Of a stretch of DNA of 64,000 bases, positions 34,843 through 45,361 are shown one piece after another. Below the pieces are notes generated by a model. The model saw nothing but the letters and a program-made list of their open reading frames with translations, was not told the DNA's origin and did not search any database. The DNA is taken from contig NVXI01000003.1 of assembly GCA_002747015.1 (NCBI GenBank), positions 19,053 to 83,052 on the forward strand, written 5' to 3'. The stretch's first letter is position 1, and each line of letters starts with the position of its first letter. This DNA comes from Zetaproteobacteria bacterium (GTDB lineage: Bacteria; Pseudomonadota; Alphaproteobacteria; Micavibrionales; Micavibrionaceae). Both the position numbers and the translations under genes were made by a program.

Positions 34843-35415
34843 TTACTCACCAGCATCTGCAGCCAGCGTAGTCATACCAACTTCGCGATTCGCAACGATG
34901 TCACTAACCTTTTTATTTCTACGTGATGCTACATGGCGCGGGCTTTGCGTTTTTTTCAAAGCTGCAAATGTTGCATTTACCATGCTATACGGGTTACTTG
35001 ATCCAATTGCCTTGGCCACAACATCCTGAACACCAAGCACTTCAAAAACTGCACGCATTGGTCCACCTGCGATAATACCCTTACCAGCAGGAGCAGAACG
35101 AATGAATACCTTACCAGCACCGTCTTTACCAAAAACATCATGGTGTAGCGTACGACCTTCACGAAGAGGCACACGAATCATTTTGCGCTTGGCTTGATCC
35201 GTTGCCTTCTTAATTGCTTCAGGAACTTCTTTCGCTTTACCGTGACCATAACCTACACGGCCTTTACCATCACCTACAACAACAAGTGCTGCAAAACCAA
35301 AGCGACGACCACCCTTTACAACTTTAGCCACACGGTTAATACCAACCAAGCGCTCAATTAGTTCTGGTGCTTCACGATCTGATCCGCGTTGTTCTGATTG
35401 CTGTCTACGAGCCAT
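34843..35415 (-). CDS. rpsE: Ribosomal protein S5
   Basis: 190 residues. [26 protein letters not shown] and [23 protein letters not shown] mark the dsRBD-like N-terminal domain, where known ram mutations and spectinomycin resistance map. [22 protein letters not shown] follows in the second domain. Length and order are normal for alphaproteobacteria. It is 16 bases after rplR. Confidence 0.97.
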   Translation of the reverse strand: MARRQQSEQRGSDREAPELIERLVGINRVAKVVKGGRRFGFAALVVVGDGKGRVGYGHGKAKEVPEAIKKATDQAKRKMIRVPLREGRTLHHDVFGKDGAGKVFIRSAPAGKGIIAGGPMRAVFEVLGVQDVVAKAIGSSNPYSMVNATFAALKKTQSPRHVASRRNKKVSDIVANREVGMTTLAADAGE

Positions 35416-35431
35416 ATTAATAATCCTTTTC

Positions 35432-35827
35432 CTAAAATTCTAATCCGCCGTCACGTGCACCGTCTGCCAAGGCCTTTACACGCCCATGGTAGAGATAGCG
35501 ACCACGATCAAATACAATCTTGCTAACACCCGCTTTTTTAGCACGTGCGGCAACTAATTTACCAACTTCAAGGGCAGCCTCAACATTTGCGCCACTTTTC
35601 AGCTTTTCTTTAAGATCTTTTTCAAGAGTTGAAGCCGAAGCCAACGTCTTACCTTGAATGTCACAAATGATCTGCGCATAAATCTGTTTCCCTGTACGGT
35701 GAACAGAAAGACGTGGACGTGTTTCACGTACACCAACACGATCAATATTGATACGACGAATCTTGTTACGAGTTCTAAACGTACGGCGCTGTGCCGGAGT
35801 TGTTTTAACGGATGCTGCCTTAGCCAT
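35432..35827 (-). CDS. rplR: Ribosomal protein L18
   Basis: 131 residues, a 5S rRNA-binding protein of the 50S central protuberance. [31 protein letters not shown] and the terminal [26 protein letters not shown] are characteristic. The N terminus is about 15 residues longer than in E. coli. It is 12 bases downstream of rplF. Confidence 0.96.
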   Translation of the reverse strand: MAKAASVKTTPAQRRTFRTRNKIRRINIDRVGVRETRPRLSVHRTGKQIYAQIICDIQGKTLASASTLEKDLKEKLKSGANVEAALEVGKLVAARAKKAGVSKIVFDRGRYLYHGRVKALADGARDGGLEF

Positions 35828-35839
35828 AGTCCTATTTCC

Positions 35840-36400
35840 TTACTTCTTCTTACCTTCTTTACGGATGATATACTCATCCGTATAACGAATACCTTTACCT
35901 TTATACGGCTCAGGCTTCTTATATGCACGAATTTCAGCGGCAACTTGACCAACACGCTGCTTATCAATACCACTGACTTTTAAACGTGTTTGCTTTTCCA
36001 CTTCAACTTTAACGCCTTCAGGAATCGTATAACGAACCTCATGCGAGAAACCTAACGCCAGAACCAAATCATTACCTTGAAGGTTGGCACGATAACCAAC
36101 GCCATGGATTTCAAGCTTTTTTACATATCCCTGACTAACACCAATACACAGATTATCAACTAACGTGCGCATTGTAGGCCATATTTTTTGTGCAAATTTT
36201 GAATTTGACTTAGGGGACAAACGCACAATTTTCGATGTTTTACCATCATCATTAGCGACCTCTTCAACCACAGCCGAAACTTCACTATGCAAAGACAGAT
36301 CAAGCGAGCCCAATTTACCTTTAACTGTTAGCTCCTGACCCTTAATTTGCACATCCACATCCGCGGGGATCGTTACAGGATTTTTACCAATACGTGACAT
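35840..36400 (-). CDS. rplF: Ribosomal protein L6
   Basis: 186 residues. MSRIGKNPVTIPADVDVQIKG and the C-terminal GIDKQRVGQVAAEIRAYKKPEPYKGKGIRY are typical. The protein contacts 23S rRNA near the sarcin-ricin loop. A small insertion in the N-terminal domain (VEEVANDDGKTSKI region) makes it about ten residues longer than usual. Gene order is standard. Confidence 0.97.
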   Translation of the reverse strand: MSRIGKNPVTIPADVDVQIKGQELTVKGKLGSLDLSLHSEVSAVVEEVANDDGKTSKIVRLSPKSNSKFAQKIWPTMRTLVDNLCIGVSQGYVKKLEIHGVGYRANLQGNDLVLALGFSHEVRYTIPEGVKVEVEKQTRLKVSGIDKQRVGQVAAEIRAYKKPEPYKGKGIRYTDEYIIRKEGKKK

Positions 36401-36438
36401 TATTCACATTCCTTAAAATAATTAAATTAATATCCGAC

Positions 36439-36837
36439 CTAAAAGACCTGACATAAAATTTCACCACCGACCTTCGCCGCACGTGCTTTGCTATCTGCCA
36501 TAACACCTTGTGGTGTAGACACAACCAAAATACCTAAACCATTGAAGAAACGTGGCATCGACTTAACCGTTGTATAAACACGACGACCAGGCTTTGATAC
36601 ACGATTAATTTGGCGTATCACACCTTCTCCTTCAGCGTATTTAAGCTGAATTAAAAGGTATTTTTTGTTGCCTTCACGCTCATCCACAGAATAACCGCGG
36701 ATAAAACCTTCATCTCTTAAAACAACACACACGTTTTCGCGTAAACGAGAAAATGGGCATTCTACTATTTCTTTTCCGGCTTGCTGCCCGTTACGAACGC
36801 GCGTTAGCATATCACCGAGGGGATCACTCATTGTCAT
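36439..36837 (-). CDS. rpsH: Ribosomal protein S8
   Basis: 132 residues. MSDPLGDMLTRVRNGQQAGK and GLGILVVSTPQGVMADSKA are conserved. S8 binds the central domain of 16S rRNA and, in E. coli, represses the spc operon through a site at rplE. Two ATGs (36837 and 36831) are open; the first has AAGGAGG nine bases before it and is kept. It lies 16 bases after rpsN. Confidence 0.97.
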   Translation of the reverse strand: MTMSDPLGDMLTRVRNGQQAGKEIVECPFSRLRENVCVVLRDEGFIRGYSVDEREGNKKYLLIQLKYAEGEGVIRQINRVSKPGRRVYTTVKSMPRFFNGLGILVVSTPQGVMADSKARAAKVGGEILCQVF

Positions 36838-36853
36838 AATTCAAACCCTCCTT

Positions 36854-37159
36854 CTACCAGCTTGACTTTGTTACACCTGGCAACTCACCGCGAGATGCCA
36901 AGTCTCTTAGCGCAATGCGCGAGAGATTAAATTTACGATAATACGAACGTGGACGACCAGTTAACGCACAACGATTTCTAATTCGTGTCTTTGATGAATT
37001 ACGTGGCATTTCAGCAAGCTTAAGAACAGCCTGAAAACGCTCATCAGCAGGAATTTTTTGATCCTTGATAATTGCTTTTAATTCAGCACGCTTCGTCGCC
37101 AGACTTTTAACCAGCTTTCTGCGCTTCTTATCTCTTTCGATCATACAGACTTTTGCCAT
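36854..37159 (-). CDS. rpsN: Ribosomal protein S14 (zinc-free type)
   Basis: 101 residues, the long form without the CxxC zinc motifs. [41 protein letters not shown] is the conserved C-terminal half, and the N terminus is basic and helical. S14 lies in the 30S head. It is positioned between rplE and rpsH as in E. coli. Confidence 0.97.
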   Translation of the reverse strand: MAKVCMIERDKKRRKLVKSLATKRAELKAIIKDQKIPADERFQAVLKLAEMPRNSSKTRIRNRCALTGRPRSYYRKFNLSRIALRDLASRGELPGVTKSSW

Positions 37160-37190
37160 TATATTGATTCTTTCCTATAAGTTATCCGTA

Positions 37191-37736
37191 CTAATTTTTC
37201 TTAAAAGGCATTTTGAACTGCGTCAAAAGCTCTTTTGCTTCTTCATCATTGGATGCTGTTGTACAAATAACAATATCCATGCCACGAATTGTATCAACCC
37301 GATCATAATTAATTTCTGGGAAAATGATATGCTCCGTAATACCCATCGCATAATTCCCACGCCCATCAAAGCTCTTAGGATTTAAACCGCGAAAATCGCG
37401 AATACGTGGCATAGCAATCGTAATCAATCTGTCTAAAAATTCATACATACGATCACCGCGCAACGTTACCTTCGTACCAATTGCTTGCTCTTCACGGATT
37501 TTGAAAGATGCATTTGATTGACGGGCTTTACAGATAACTGGCTTTTGACCAGCAATCAAAGTCATCGCATTCACTGCATTTTCCATGTGCTTACGATCCT
37601 GTGTTGCTTCACCAACACCCATATTCAACACGATTTTATCCAAACGCGGACGCATGTGCGGGTTTTTATATCCGAACTTCTTATCCAATGCAGGGATAAC
37701 CTCTTTAATATATAGTTCTTTATAACGCGGTGCCAT
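37191..37736 (-). CDS. rplE: Ribosomal protein L5
   Basis: 181 residues, normal length. It binds 5S rRNA in the central protuberance and touches P-site t[24 protein letters not shown] and [27 protein letters not shown] ([20 protein letters not shown]) are conserved. It lies 24 bases after rplX and before rpsN in the spc group. Confidence 0.97.
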   Translation of the reverse strand: MAPRYKELYIKEVIPALDKKFGYKNPHMRPRLDKIVLNMGVGEATQDRKHMENAVNAMTLIAGQKPVICKARQSNASFKIREEQAIGTKVTLRGDRMYEFLDRLITIAMPRIRDFRGLNPKSFDGRGNYAMGITEHIIFPEINYDRVDTIRGMDIVICTTASNDEEAKELLTQFKMPFKKN

Positions 37737-37760
37737 TTTCTCGACCCTTTATATCTAAAC

Positions 37761-38096
37761 TTACGTGATGGTTTCGCCGGACTTCTTAGCCACGCGAACT
37801 TTTTTACCATCTTTTAAAACTTTATACCCAACACGCGTTGCAACACCATCTTTAGGATCAACAAGCGCAACATTAGATATATGAATTGGTAATTCCTTCT
37901 TCTGGATACCACCAGGTGATACTTGTGTTGGCTTCTGATGCTTTGTCACAACATTCACACCCTGAACAAGCACACGACGAACTTCAGTTAAGACTTTGAT
38001 AACTTCGCCTTTTGCGCCTTTATCACGTCCTGCCAAAACAACGACCTGATCACCTTTTTTAATCTTCAATTTATTTTTCTTCTGAGGCTGTGTCAT
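37761..38096 (-). CDS. rplX: Ribosomal protein L24
   Basis: 111 residues. [26 protein letters not shown] is the KOW motif; [30 protein letters not shown] follows. L24 is an early assembly protein of the 50S subunit. It begins two bases after the rplN stop, so coupling is likely. Confidence 0.97.
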   Translation of the reverse strand: MTQPQKKNKLKIKKGDQVVVLAGRDKGAKGEVIKVLTEVRRVLVQGVNVVTKHQKPTQVSPGGIQKKELPIHISNVALVDPKDGVATRVGYKVLKDGKKVRVAKKSGETIT

Positions 38097-38098
38097 AT

Positions 38099-38467
38099 CT
38101 AGAGCACCTCCGATGCCAATGAAATAATTTTCATATAACCACCAGCACGCAACTCGCGTGTTACTGGTCCAAAAATACGTGTACCGATAGGCTCACCATT
38201 CGTACTAATCAAAACGCATGCATTTGTATCAAAACGAATTTTTTCGCCATGCTTACGCTGTAGGCCAAATTTTGTACGCACGATAACAGCACGACGAACA
38301 TCACCCTTTTTAACTTTACCGCGCGGAATTGCTTCCTTAACGGATACAACAACGATATCACCAATATTCGCAGTACGCCTATGTGATCCGCCAAGCACCT
38401 TAATGCATTGAACTTCACGGGCGCCGCTATTATCAGCAACTGTCATGCGGGATTGCATTTGTATCAT
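38099..38467 (-). CDS. rplN: Ribosomal protein L14
   Basis: 122 residues. [20 protein letters not shown] and the terminal [24 protein letters not shown] are near-universal. L14 lies at the subunit interface and is the first gene of the classical spc group. Here it starts only three bases after rpsQ, so the S10 and spc groups are one transcription unit at this junction. Confidence 0.98.
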   Translation of the reverse strand: MIQMQSRMTVADNSGAREVQCIKVLGGSHRRTANIGDIVVVSVKEAIPRGKVKKGDVRRAVIVRTKFGLQRKHGEKIRFDTNACVLISTNGEPIGTRIFGPVTRELRAGGYMKIISLASEVL

Positions 38468-38470
38468 AAC

Positions 38471-38848
38471 CTACGCATCCTTCTTTTTAGCTTTAGATTT
38501 AGCTTTCTTTTTAGCAGCCGGCTTTTTCGAAGCAACTTTCTTTGCAGAATCAGTCTTCTTAACAGCCACTCTTTCAGACGGTGTCTTCTTTGCTGCTGGC
38601 ACAGTCGCTTTCGCATCATCACCAGTTACAACAATCCAACGCTTATTCTTAGAAAGAGGACGGCATTCAATAATTGAAACACGATCACCTTCCTTGAATT
38701 GATTGTTCTCATCATGAGCTGCATATTTGCTAGAACTCTTAATATATTTTTTATACATTGGATGCATGAAACGACGCTCAACAAGAACAGTAATTGTCTT
38801 GTCTTGCTTATCACTTACTACATTTCCTTCTAATACGCGACGTGGCAT
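38471..38848 (-). CDS. rpsQ: Ribosomal protein S17 with Lys/Ala-rich C-terminal tail
   Basis: 125 residues, against about 80-87 usually. The core (residues 1-80) is standard: [20 protein letters not shown], then [20 protein letters not shown] and [21 protein letters not shown]. After it comes a 45-residue tail of Ala-Lys repeats ([14 protein letters not shown] and onward), similar in character to the L30 N-terminal extension. The tail is in frame, ends at a normal stop and precedes rplN by three bases, so it is not a sequencing error by appearance. S17 binds helix 11 of 16S rRNA. Confidence 0.94.
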   Translation of the reverse strand: MPRRVLEGNVVSDKQDKTITVLVERRFMHPMYKKYIKSSSKYAAHDENNQFKEGDRVSIIECRPLSKNKRWIVVTGDDAKATVPAAKKTPSERVAVKKTDSAKKVASKKPAAKKKAKSKAKKKDA

Positions 38849-38863
38849 ATTGCTCTACTCCTC

Positions 38864-39088
38864 TTAAGCGGCTTTCTTACCTGAAGTTGCTTTCGCTTCT
38901 TCACGACGTTTTTCATTCAATATTGTTTTTGCTCTGGCTATATTTCTACGATTCACACGCACCTGAGCAGTATTCTCAAGAGAGCCCTGTGATTTTTGAA
39001 AACGCGCATTGAATTGCTCTTTACGCAAATCAAGCACTTCTTTTACCAATTCATCAACAGACTTAGATCTCAAATCTTCACTATTCAT
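38864..39088 (-). CDS. rpmC: Ribosomal protein L29
   Basis: 74 residues of normal length, a helical protein near the exit tunnel that helps bind SRP and trigger factor. [27 protein letters not shown] and [19 protein letters not shown] are typical. Its ATG overlaps the rplP stop (TAATG-type junction), indicating translational coupling. Confidence 0.96.
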   Translation of the reverse strand: MNSEDLRSKSVDELVKEVLDLRKEQFNARFQKSQGSLENTAQVRVNRRNIARAKTILNEKRREEAKATSGKKAA

Positions 39089-39516
39089 TATGCAGCCTCC
39101 TCAATCGCGCCTACACGCTTAACAAATCTTGTTTTGATTGGCAACTTCATAGCAGCCAAATCAAAAGCTTCACGCGCGACCTCCTCAGAAACACCATCAA
39201 TCTCAAACATGATGCGACCAGGCTTGACACGTGCAGCCCAATACTCTGGAGAGCCCTTACCCTTACCTTGACGAACTTCTAGCGGCTTTGCCGTTACCGG
39301 TACATCTGGAAAGATACGAATCCAAACTTTACCCTGACGTTTCATGTGACGCGTAAGAGCACGACGAGCCGCCTCAATTTGGCGTGAAGTAATACGCTCT
39401 GGCTGAAGTGCTTTCAAACCAAACGCTCCAAAAGCAAGTGTAGAACCACCCTTGGCATTACCATGGATACGGCCCTTAAATTGTTTGCGGTGTTTAAACT
39501 TCTTTGGACTTAACAT
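39088..39516 (-). CDS. rplP: Ribosomal protein L16
   Basis: 142 residues. [24 protein letters not shown] and [27 protein letters not shown] are diagnostic. L16 lies close to the A-site tRNA and matures the peptidyl transferase centre. Upstream is a 197-base gap to rpsC, unusually long for this tightly packed operon, with a possible hairpin. Confidence 0.97.
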   Translation of the reverse strand: MLSPKKFKHRKQFKGRIHGNAKGGSTLAFGAFGLKALQPERITSRQIEAARRALTRHMKRQGKVWIRIFPDVPVTAKPLEVRQGKGKGSPEYWAARVKPGRIMFEIDGVSEEVAREAFDLAAMKLPIKTRFVKRVGAIEEAA

Positions 39517-39554
39517 CTCTTCAGTTTCTCACTTTCAATTTCCTCCGCACCCAA

Positions 39555-39610
39555 ATAAAAAACAGGGCAACGGACATAAAAATTATCATTCACATAGACT
39601 TTTCACCCTG
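39555..39610 (-). terminator. Possible weak terminator or attenuator between rpsC and rplP
   Basis: On the minus strand CAGGGTGA and TTGCCCTG can form an 8-bp stem with two G-U pairs, but the loop is about 32 bases. TTTTTTATTT follows. This is in the 197-base rpsC-rplP gap; no reading frame is supported there. Confidence 0.3.
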
Positions 39611-39713
39611 CAGGTAATAGTTCCTATATGTTGCCTCAATCAAAGCATTCCGATATTTCGCGCGAACTTAGCGCACTTTAAATTAAAAATCCAGTACTTT
39701 CGTAACTTTATTC

Positions 39714-40406
39714 TTAATATTTATTTTTTGGCGCTCCACCACGTGCTTCTGACATACGTTTATCATGTGCCATTGGGTCATTTTCCATGATATCACCCTT
39801 ATAGAGCCATATCTTAACACCAATAATACCGTATGTTGTCAAAGCTTCTGCTGTACCATAATCAACGTCTGCACGAAATGTATGCAACGGCACACGACCT
39901 TCACGATACCATTCAGTACGAGCAATATCAGCACCGCCCAAACGACCAGATACGTTAATACGAATACCTTGTGAACCAAAACGCATTGCATTTTGAACTG
40001 CGCGCTTCATAGCACGACGGAAAGAAACACGACGCTCTAACTGTTGCGCAACATTTTCTGCAACCAACTGAGCATCAACTTCAGGCTTACGAACTTCGAT
40101 AATATTAAGCCCAACCTCGCCACCAGCGCGACGAGAAAGATTCTGACGTAGAGTCTCTATATCCGCACCTTTTTTACCGATAATCACACCCGGACGTGCA
40201 GTATAAATTGTAACTTTTGTCGTCTTCGCAGCGCGCTCAATAATAACCTTACTGATACCAGCGGCTTTCAAGTGCTCGTGAATATACTCACGAAGTTTCA
40301 AATCATCGATTAGCTTATCCGCATAATCACGACCCGCATACCAACGCGAATCCCATGTACGGTTAATCCCTACTCTTAAACCAATCGGATTAATCTTCTG
40401 TCCCAT
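39714..40406 (-). CDS. rpsC: Ribosomal protein S3
   Basis: 230 residues. [25 protein letters not shown], the KH domain with [18 protein letters not shown], and [25 protein letters not shown] are conserved. S3 is part of the mRNA entry site and has helicase-related function with S4. It starts two bases after rplV. After its stop there is an unusual 197-base gap before rplP. Confidence 0.98.
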   Translation of the reverse strand: MGQKINPIGLRVGINRTWDSRWYAGRDYADKLIDDLKLREYIHEHLKAAGISKVIIERAAKTTKVTIYTARPGVIIGKKGADIETLRQNLSRRAGGEVGLNIIEVRKPEVDAQLVAENVAQQLERRVSFRRAMKRAVQNAMRFGSQGIRINVSGRLGGADIARTEWYREGRVPLHTFRADVDYGTAEALTTYGIIGVKIWLYKGDIMENDPMAHDKRMSEARGGAPKNKY

Positions 40407-40408
40407 AT

Positions 40409-40786
40409 TTAGACTTCCTCTGCTTCTCTAACTATAATAGTCATATTGCTTATTTTCTTTTCAATTCTTGCGCCACGTCCGCGTGCACGTGCACGAAAAC
40501 GCTTCATCACAATACTTTTACCGACATATGCCTCTGCAACAATCAAACGGTCAACATCAAGACCATGATTATTTTCCGCATTCGCGACAGCGGATTGTAA
40601 CAACTTACGCACATCTTGTGCAACACGTCTTTTTGAAAATTCAAGATCAATCAACGCACGTGATGCACTCTTGCCACGAATAGTACGTGCAAGAAGATTT
40701 AACTTCTGTGGTGATGTGCGGACATGCTTAACAGATGCCTTCGCTTCATTCACTTTTGTGTTTTCAGGTGTTTCTGACTTACCCAT
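40409..40786 (-). CDS. rplV: Ribosomal protein L22
   Basis: 125 residues. [24 protein letters not shown] and the beta-hairpin region [24 protein letters not shown], which lines the exit tunnel and is a known site of macrolide resistance, are conserved. The first 15 residues are a non-conserved extension. Position in the S10 group is standard. Confidence 0.97.
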   Translation of the reverse strand: MGKSETPENTKVNEAKASVKHVRTSPQKLNLLARTIRGKSASRALIDLEFSKRRVAQDVRKLLQSAVANAENNHGLDVDRLIVAEAYVGKSIVMKRFRARARGRGARIEKKISNMTIIVREAEEV

Positions 40787-40816
40787 TTTCTTTTCCTTAC
40801 TTAAATATCCGTAGGA

Positions 40817-41092
40817 TTACTTCTTGGTTTTTTTATCCGCGCCGTGACCATAAAAAGTCCGCGTTGGAGAAAATTCACCTAATTTATGCCCAATCATTTG
40901 ATCCGTTACAAGAACAGGAATGAATTTTTTCCCATTATGTACACCAAATGTCAAACCAATCATATTTGGCAAAATCGTTGATCTACGTGACCAAGTTTTG
41001 ATGACTGTATTTTTGCCACTCGCACGAGCCTCATCAACCTTCTTAAGAAGACTCTTCTCGATAAATGGACCTTTCCATACACTGCGTGCCAT
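40817..41092 (-). CDS. rpsS: Ribosomal protein S19
   Basis: 91 residues, normal length. [20 protein letters not shown] and [24 protein letters not shown] are typical. S19 forms a complex with S13 in the 30S head. It lies 20 bases after rplB. Confidence 0.97.
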   Translation of the reverse strand: MARSVWKGPFIEKSLLKKVDEARASGKNTVIKTWSRRSTILPNMIGLTFGVHNGKKFIPVLVTDQMIGHKLGEFSPTRTFYGHGADKKTKK

Positions 41093-41112
41093 ATTAAATT
41101 CTCCTTATTACC

Positions 41113-41943
41113 TTATTTCTTGTTGCGACGACGAATAATGTATTTATCGCTCGCCTTGCCTTTTTTACGTGTTTTATAACCCTTTGTTGGAACACCCCAA
41201 GGTGTAACAGGATTACGACCACCTGAACTCTTACCTTCACCACCACCATGTGGGTGATCAACCGGGTTCATCACAACACCACGAACATGTGGACGACGAC
41301 CTTTCCAACGGTTACGTCCTGCTTTACCCATATTTGTATTACCGTGGTCTGGATTTGAAACAGCACCCACACTTGCAATACAAGTAGAAAGAACAACACG
41401 TAACTCACCAGATGCCAATTTAATCTGCGCATACCCTTGATCACGACCAACCAACTGAGCATATGTACCTGCAGATCTGATCATCTGCCCGCCTTTACCT
41501 GGCTTCATCTCAATATTATGAATGATTGTACCAACTGGCATATTTTTAAGTGGCATTGCATTACCAGGTTTAATATCAACCTTACTACCTGCAATAACTT
41601 TATCTCCAACGTTCAAACGTTGAGGCGCAATAATATATGCACGCTCCCCATCAGTATAAACGATCAAAGCAATAAAAGCTGTACGGTTTGGATCATACTC
41701 AATGCGCTCTACTGTGCCTTCGATATCCCATTTCGTACGTTTCCAATCAATAATACGGTAGCTACGCTTGTGCCCACCACCAATATGACGAGATGTAATA
41801 CGACCAGTATTATTACGACCACCCGTTCTTTTCAGACCTTGTGTTAACGCTTTTTCCGGCGCGCCTTTCCACAATCCAGATCTATCGATCTGAATCAGCT
41901 GGCGCATACCAGGTGTTATTGGGTTAAATTTTTTCAATGCCAT
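41113..41943 (-). CDS. rplB: Ribosomal protein L2
   Basis: 276 residues. [27 protein letters not shown] and [26 protein letters not shown], with the functionally important His of the peptidyl transferase region, are conserved. L2 helps join the subunits. Length and order are standard; a 66-base gap separates it from rplW. Confidence 0.98.
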   Translation of the reverse strand: MALKKFNPITPGMRQLIQIDRSGLWKGAPEKALTQGLKRTGGRNNTGRITSRHIGGGHKRSYRIIDWKRTKWDIEGTVERIEYDPNRTAFIALIVYTDGERAYIIAPQRLNVGDKVIAGSKVDIKPGNAMPLKNMPVGTIIHNIEMKPGKGGQMIRSAGTYAQLVGRDQGYAQIKLASGELRVVLSTCIASVGAVSNPDHGNTNMGKAGRNRWKGRRPHVRGVVMNPVDHPHGGGEGKSSGGRNPVTPWGVPTKGYKTRKKGKASDKYIIRRRNKK

Positions 41944-42009
41944 TTTATTATTTCCTTATTTCAACATCCATTCTCGGCGGATCACCATAATTTGCATCTT
42001 AACTAAGCT

Positions 42010-42324
42010 CTAAACACCAGATCCGGCATCAATTGTTTGACCTTCTTCCAAGGTAACAACTGCCTTTTTAAAATCTGAACGCTTTCCAGCAATTCCTTTA
42101 AAGCGTTTCGTCTTACCTTTTTGGATAAGCGTATTAACTTTCTTAACTTTCACACCAAATAACACTTCAACAGCCTTTTTAATATGTGGCTTTGTTGCTG
42201 TATTAGGAACTTTAAAAGTTACTTGAGAATACTGACTTCCCAATGTTGCTTTTTCCGTTACATGCGGCGAACGAATAATTTCATACATCCATTCTGCGGC
42301 TTCTATTTTCTTAGCTTTTGCCAT
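42010..42324 (-). CDS. rplW: Ribosomal protein L23
   Basis: 104 residues. [24 protein letters not shown] and [30 protein letters not shown] are typical. L23 surrounds the tunnel exit and is the docking site of trigger factor and SRP. It starts four bases after rplD. Confidence 0.97.
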   Translation of the reverse strand: MAKAKKIEAAEWMYEIIRSPHVTEKATLGSQYSQVTFKVPNTATKPHIKKAVEVLFGVKVKKVNTLIQKGKTKRFKGIAGKRSDFKKAVVTLEEGQTIDAGSGV

Positions 42325-42328
42325 TGTT

Positions 42329-42952
42329 TTAACCTTTCAATTTCTCAGTCAAATCATTGACCGCGTCTTTTGTTAATACCAATACATCACGGCGAAGAAT
42401 GTCATACACATTCGCACCTTGTGATGGAAGCACATCAATGCGCGGTATATTTGCGCATCCGCGTGCAAAGTTTGCATCAACCTCAGATCCACTTACGATC
42501 AAAGCAGAGTTAAATCCGAACTTCTCCAAAGCAACAGCCATCGGCTTTGTCTTATGATTCTTTGCCTTTGCATCATCCAAAATGATGATTTTTCCTTCAG
42601 CCGCTTTTGACGATAAAGCAATTTTAAGCGCCAACTTACGAATCTTTTTCGGAAGATCAACAGCATGCGAACGAACAACCGGACCATGAACAGCAGCACC
42701 ACCACGGTCAATGTTACGTTTTTTGTCACCAGCGCGCGCGCGACCAGTTCCTTTTTGTGGATGAGGCTTCTTACCTGTACCGGAAATCTCATGGCGTTTC
42801 TTTGCCTTGTGATTACCTGAACGACGTTTTGCAAGCTGGTAATTAACCATACGATGCAAAATGTCTTGGCGAACTTCAACACCAAATACTGAACTATCAA
42901 GAGTAATCTCTCCTGCGTCCTTGTTATCTAAAGTTTTTACAGACATTTTCAT
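42329..42952 (-). CDS. rplD: Ribosomal protein L4
   Basis: 207 residues. [23 protein letters not shown] lies in the tunnel-reaching loop and [30 protein letters not shown] follows. In E. coli L4 also autoregulates the S10 operon; no such leader is seen here because rpsJ directly follows tuf. The ATG at 42952 is kept (AAGGGA about 10 bases upstream); a second ATG two codons in is also possible. Confidence 0.97.
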   Translation of the reverse strand: MKMSVKTLDNKDAGEITLDSSVFGVEVRQDILHRMVNYQLAKRRSGNHKAKKRHEISGTGKKPHPQKGTGRARAGDKKRNIDRGGAAVHGPVVRSHAVDLPKKIRKLALKIALSSKAAEGKIIILDDAKAKNHKTKPMAVALEKFGFNSALIVSGSEVDANFARGCANIPRIDVLPSQGANVYDILRRDVLVLTKDAVNDLTEKLKG

Positions 42953-42954
42953 GG

Positions 42955-43725
42955 CTATTCTTTCCCTTTACTTTCTACTGTATCCTCAGATACAGCAGCA
43001 TCATTATTCTCAGTCGTTGATACTTCTTCTTTAGCATCTTCAGCCTTTGGAACTTCTCTAAAACCTGCAGGAAGAGGAATCCCCTCTGGCGCTGGCTTTT
43101 TAACTGCATCATTAATAAGAACCCAACCCTGCTTTGCGCCAGGTACGGCACCCCTAACAAGAATAAGGTTATACTCTAAATCAACTCCAACAATCTCAAG
43201 GCTTTGCGTAGTTACACGCTCGTCTCCCATATGACCAGCCATTTTCTTACCCTTGAAAACGCGTCCTGGATCTTGACATTGACCAGTTGAACCATGCGCT
43301 CTGTGAGATACAGACACACCATGTGTTGCCCGCATACCACTAAAGTTATGGCGTTTCATCGCACCTTGAAAACCTTTACCTTTTGAAGTCCCTGTAACAT
43401 CAACATACTGACCTAGTACATAGTGGTTTGCACCAATCTCCGCGCCCACTTCCAACACATTCTCGTTAGAAACACGAAATTCAGCCATTTTTTTCTTAGG
43501 CTCAACCTTTGCCTTGGCAAAATGTCCACGATTTGCTTTTGATGTACGCTTTACCTTAGCTTTACCGGCACCAAGCTGAACAGCAACATAACCATCCCTC
43601 TCTTCTGTGCGAACGGCAATAACCTGACATTCATCAACTTTTAGAACAGTCACAGGGACAGTACGACCATCTTCATCGAAGATCCGAGTCATCCCTTCTT
43701 TTCGTGCAATTAATCCAGTTCTCAT
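42955..43725 (-). CDS. rplC: Ribosomal protein L3 with acidic C-terminal tail
   Basis: 256 residues. [20 protein letters not shown] and [23 protein letters not shown] are diagnostic. L3 reaches the peptidyl transferase centre and starts 50S assembly. The last 35 residues after [13 protein letters not shown] are an Asp/Glu/Ser/Thr-rich tail. Start: the frame is open 14 codons upstream, but the ATG at 43725 has AAAGGA 8 bases before it and gives the canonical N terminus. Confidence 0.97.
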   Translation of the reverse strand: MRTGLIARKEGMTRIFDEDGRTVPVTVLKVDECQVIAVRTEERDGYVAVQLGAGKAKVKRTSKANRGHFAKAKVEPKKKMAEFRVSNENVLEVGAEIGANHYVLGQYVDVTGTSKGKGFQGAMKRHNFSGMRATHGVSVSHRAHGSTGQCQDPGRVFKGKKMAGHMGDERVTTQSLEIVGVDLEYNLILVRGAVPGAKQGWVLINDAVKKPAPEGIPLPAGFREVPKAEDAKEEVSTTENNDAAVSEDTVESKGKE

Positions 43726-43794
43726 TTTTCTTTTCCTTTCCAGAGGTTGATCTCTTCCGACCAACATAGCTAACCTAAACTTAAGCGATTTTAA

Positions 43795-44118
43795 TTACGC
43801 TGCCATTTGGCCAATTTTAATTTCAACATCAACACCCGCTGGCAAATCTAACTTCATCAAAGCATCGATAGTCTGCGGTGTAGGCTCGATCACATCCAAA
43901 AGACGCTTATGTGTGCGCATTTCGAACTGCTCTTGAGATTTTTTGTTAACGTGCGGTGAACGAATAACAGAAAATTTCTTAATTCTGTTCGGCAAAGGCA
44001 CAGGACCACGTACACTGGCACCTGTTCTTTTCGCTGTATTTACGATTTCACTGCTCGCCGTATCCAAAATACGATGATCAAATGCCTTAAGTGTAATCCT
44101 GATGCTTTGCGTTTCCAT
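43795..44118 (-). CDS. rpsJ: Ribosomal protein S10 (NusE)
   Basis: 107 residues. [29 protein letters not shown] and [29 protein letters not shown] are conserved. S10 sits in the 30S head and, as NusE, links ribosomes with NusG during transcription. It follows tuf by 26 bases and begins the S10 group, so no separate S10 operon promoter is apparent. Confidence 0.97.
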   Translation of the reverse strand: METQSIRITLKAFDHRILDTASSEIVNTAKRTGASVRGPVPLPNRIKKFSVIRSPHVNKKSQEQFEMRTHKRLLDVIEPTPQTIDALMKLDLPAGVDVEIKIGQMAA

Positions 44119-44144
44119 CTTTTTCTACTTTCGTTCTTTAATTA

Positions 44145-45323
44145 TTACTCAACAATCTTACTTACAACACCGGCTCCGACTGTACGGCCACCTTCGCGGA
44201 TAGCAAAACGGAGGCCTTCGGTCATCGCGATTGGCGCGATAAGCGTCACTTCCATGTTGTTGATGTTATCACCTGGCATCACCATTTCGGTGCCGCTTGG
44301 CAATGTCACTTCACCTGTTACGTCTGTTGTACGGAAGTAAAACTGTGGGCGATACTTTGTGAAGAATGGTGTGTGACGACCACCCTCATCTTTGGACAAA
44401 ATATACGCTTCGGCTGTGAATTTTGTATGTGGCTTAATTGAACCAGGCTTACATAGAACCTGACCACGCTCAATATCTTCACGCTTTGTACCACGTAGAA
44501 GAGCACCAATATTGTCACCTGCTTCACCGCGATCAAGCAGCTTGCGGAACATTTCAACACCTGTACAAACAGTTTTTGTTGTATCGCGGATACCAACGAT
44601 TTCAATCTCGTCATTGATGTTCAAGATACCTTGCTCGATACGACCTGTCGCAACAGTTCCACGACCGGAAATGGAGAACACATCTTCAACAGGCATCAAG
44701 AAATCTTTATCAACTTCACGCTTTGGCTGAGGAATATACTTATCAACAGCTTCCATCAATTCGCGGATTTTATTCTCACCAATCTCAGGGTCACGGCCTT
44801 CAAGAGCAGCAAGCGCTGAACCTGAGATAATTGGAATATCGTCGCCAGGGAAATCATAAGATGTTAGAAGCTCACGAATCTCCATTTCAACAAGCTCCAA
44901 AAGCTCATCATCATCAACTTGATCAACCTTGTTCATGAAAACAACCAGAGCAGGAACGCCAACTTGGCGCGCAAGCAAGATATGCTCACGTGTTTGTGGC
45001 ATTGGACCGTCTGCTGCGTTAACAACTAGGATACCACCATCCATTTGCGCCGCACCTGTGATCATGTTCTTAACATAATCAGCATGACCCGGGCAATCAA
45101 CATGCGCATAGTGACGCGCGTCTGTTTCATACTCAACATGAGCCGTAGAAATCGTGATACCACGTGCCTTTTCTTCAGGCGCACCATCGATTTGGTCATA
45201 GTCCATGAACTCACCAAAATATTTAGTGATCGCCGCCGTCAGCGTCGTCTTACCATGGTCAACGTGACCAATTGTTCCGATATTACAATGCGGCTTCGTC
45301 CGCTCAAACTTTTCCTTTGACAT
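44145..45323 (-). CDS. tuf: Elongation factor Tu
   Basis: 392 residues. A translational GTPase that delivers aminoacyl-tRNA. P-loop [14 protein letters not shown] (residues 18-31), switch I around [31 protein letters not shown] (residues about 56-86), NKVD for base recognition and a SAL motif are all present. It follows fusA by 38 bases in the str operon and runs into rpsJ. No second tuf copy lies in the window. Confidence 0.98.
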   Translation of the reverse strand: MSKEKFERTKPHCNIGTIGHVDHGKTTLTAAITKYFGEFMDYDQIDGAPEEKARGITISTAHVEYETDARHYAHVDCPGHADYVKNMITGAAQMDGGILVVNAADGPMPQTREHILLARQVGVPALVVFMNKVDQVDDDELLELVEMEIRELLTSYDFPGDDIPIISGSALAALEGRDPEIGENKIRELMEAVDKYIPQPKREVDKDFLMPVEDVFSISGRGTVATGRIEQGILNINDEIEIVGIRDTTKTVCTGVEMFRKLLDRGEAGDNIGALLRGTKREDIERGQVLCKPGSIKPHTKFTAEAYILSKDEGGRHTPFFTKYRPQFYFRTTDVTGEVTLPSGTEMVMPGDNINNMEVTLIAPIAMTEGLRFAIREGGRTVGAGVVSKIVE

Positions 45324-45361
45324 GATAGTGTCTCCTTTTTTCTATCTTTATTTTATAGCGC

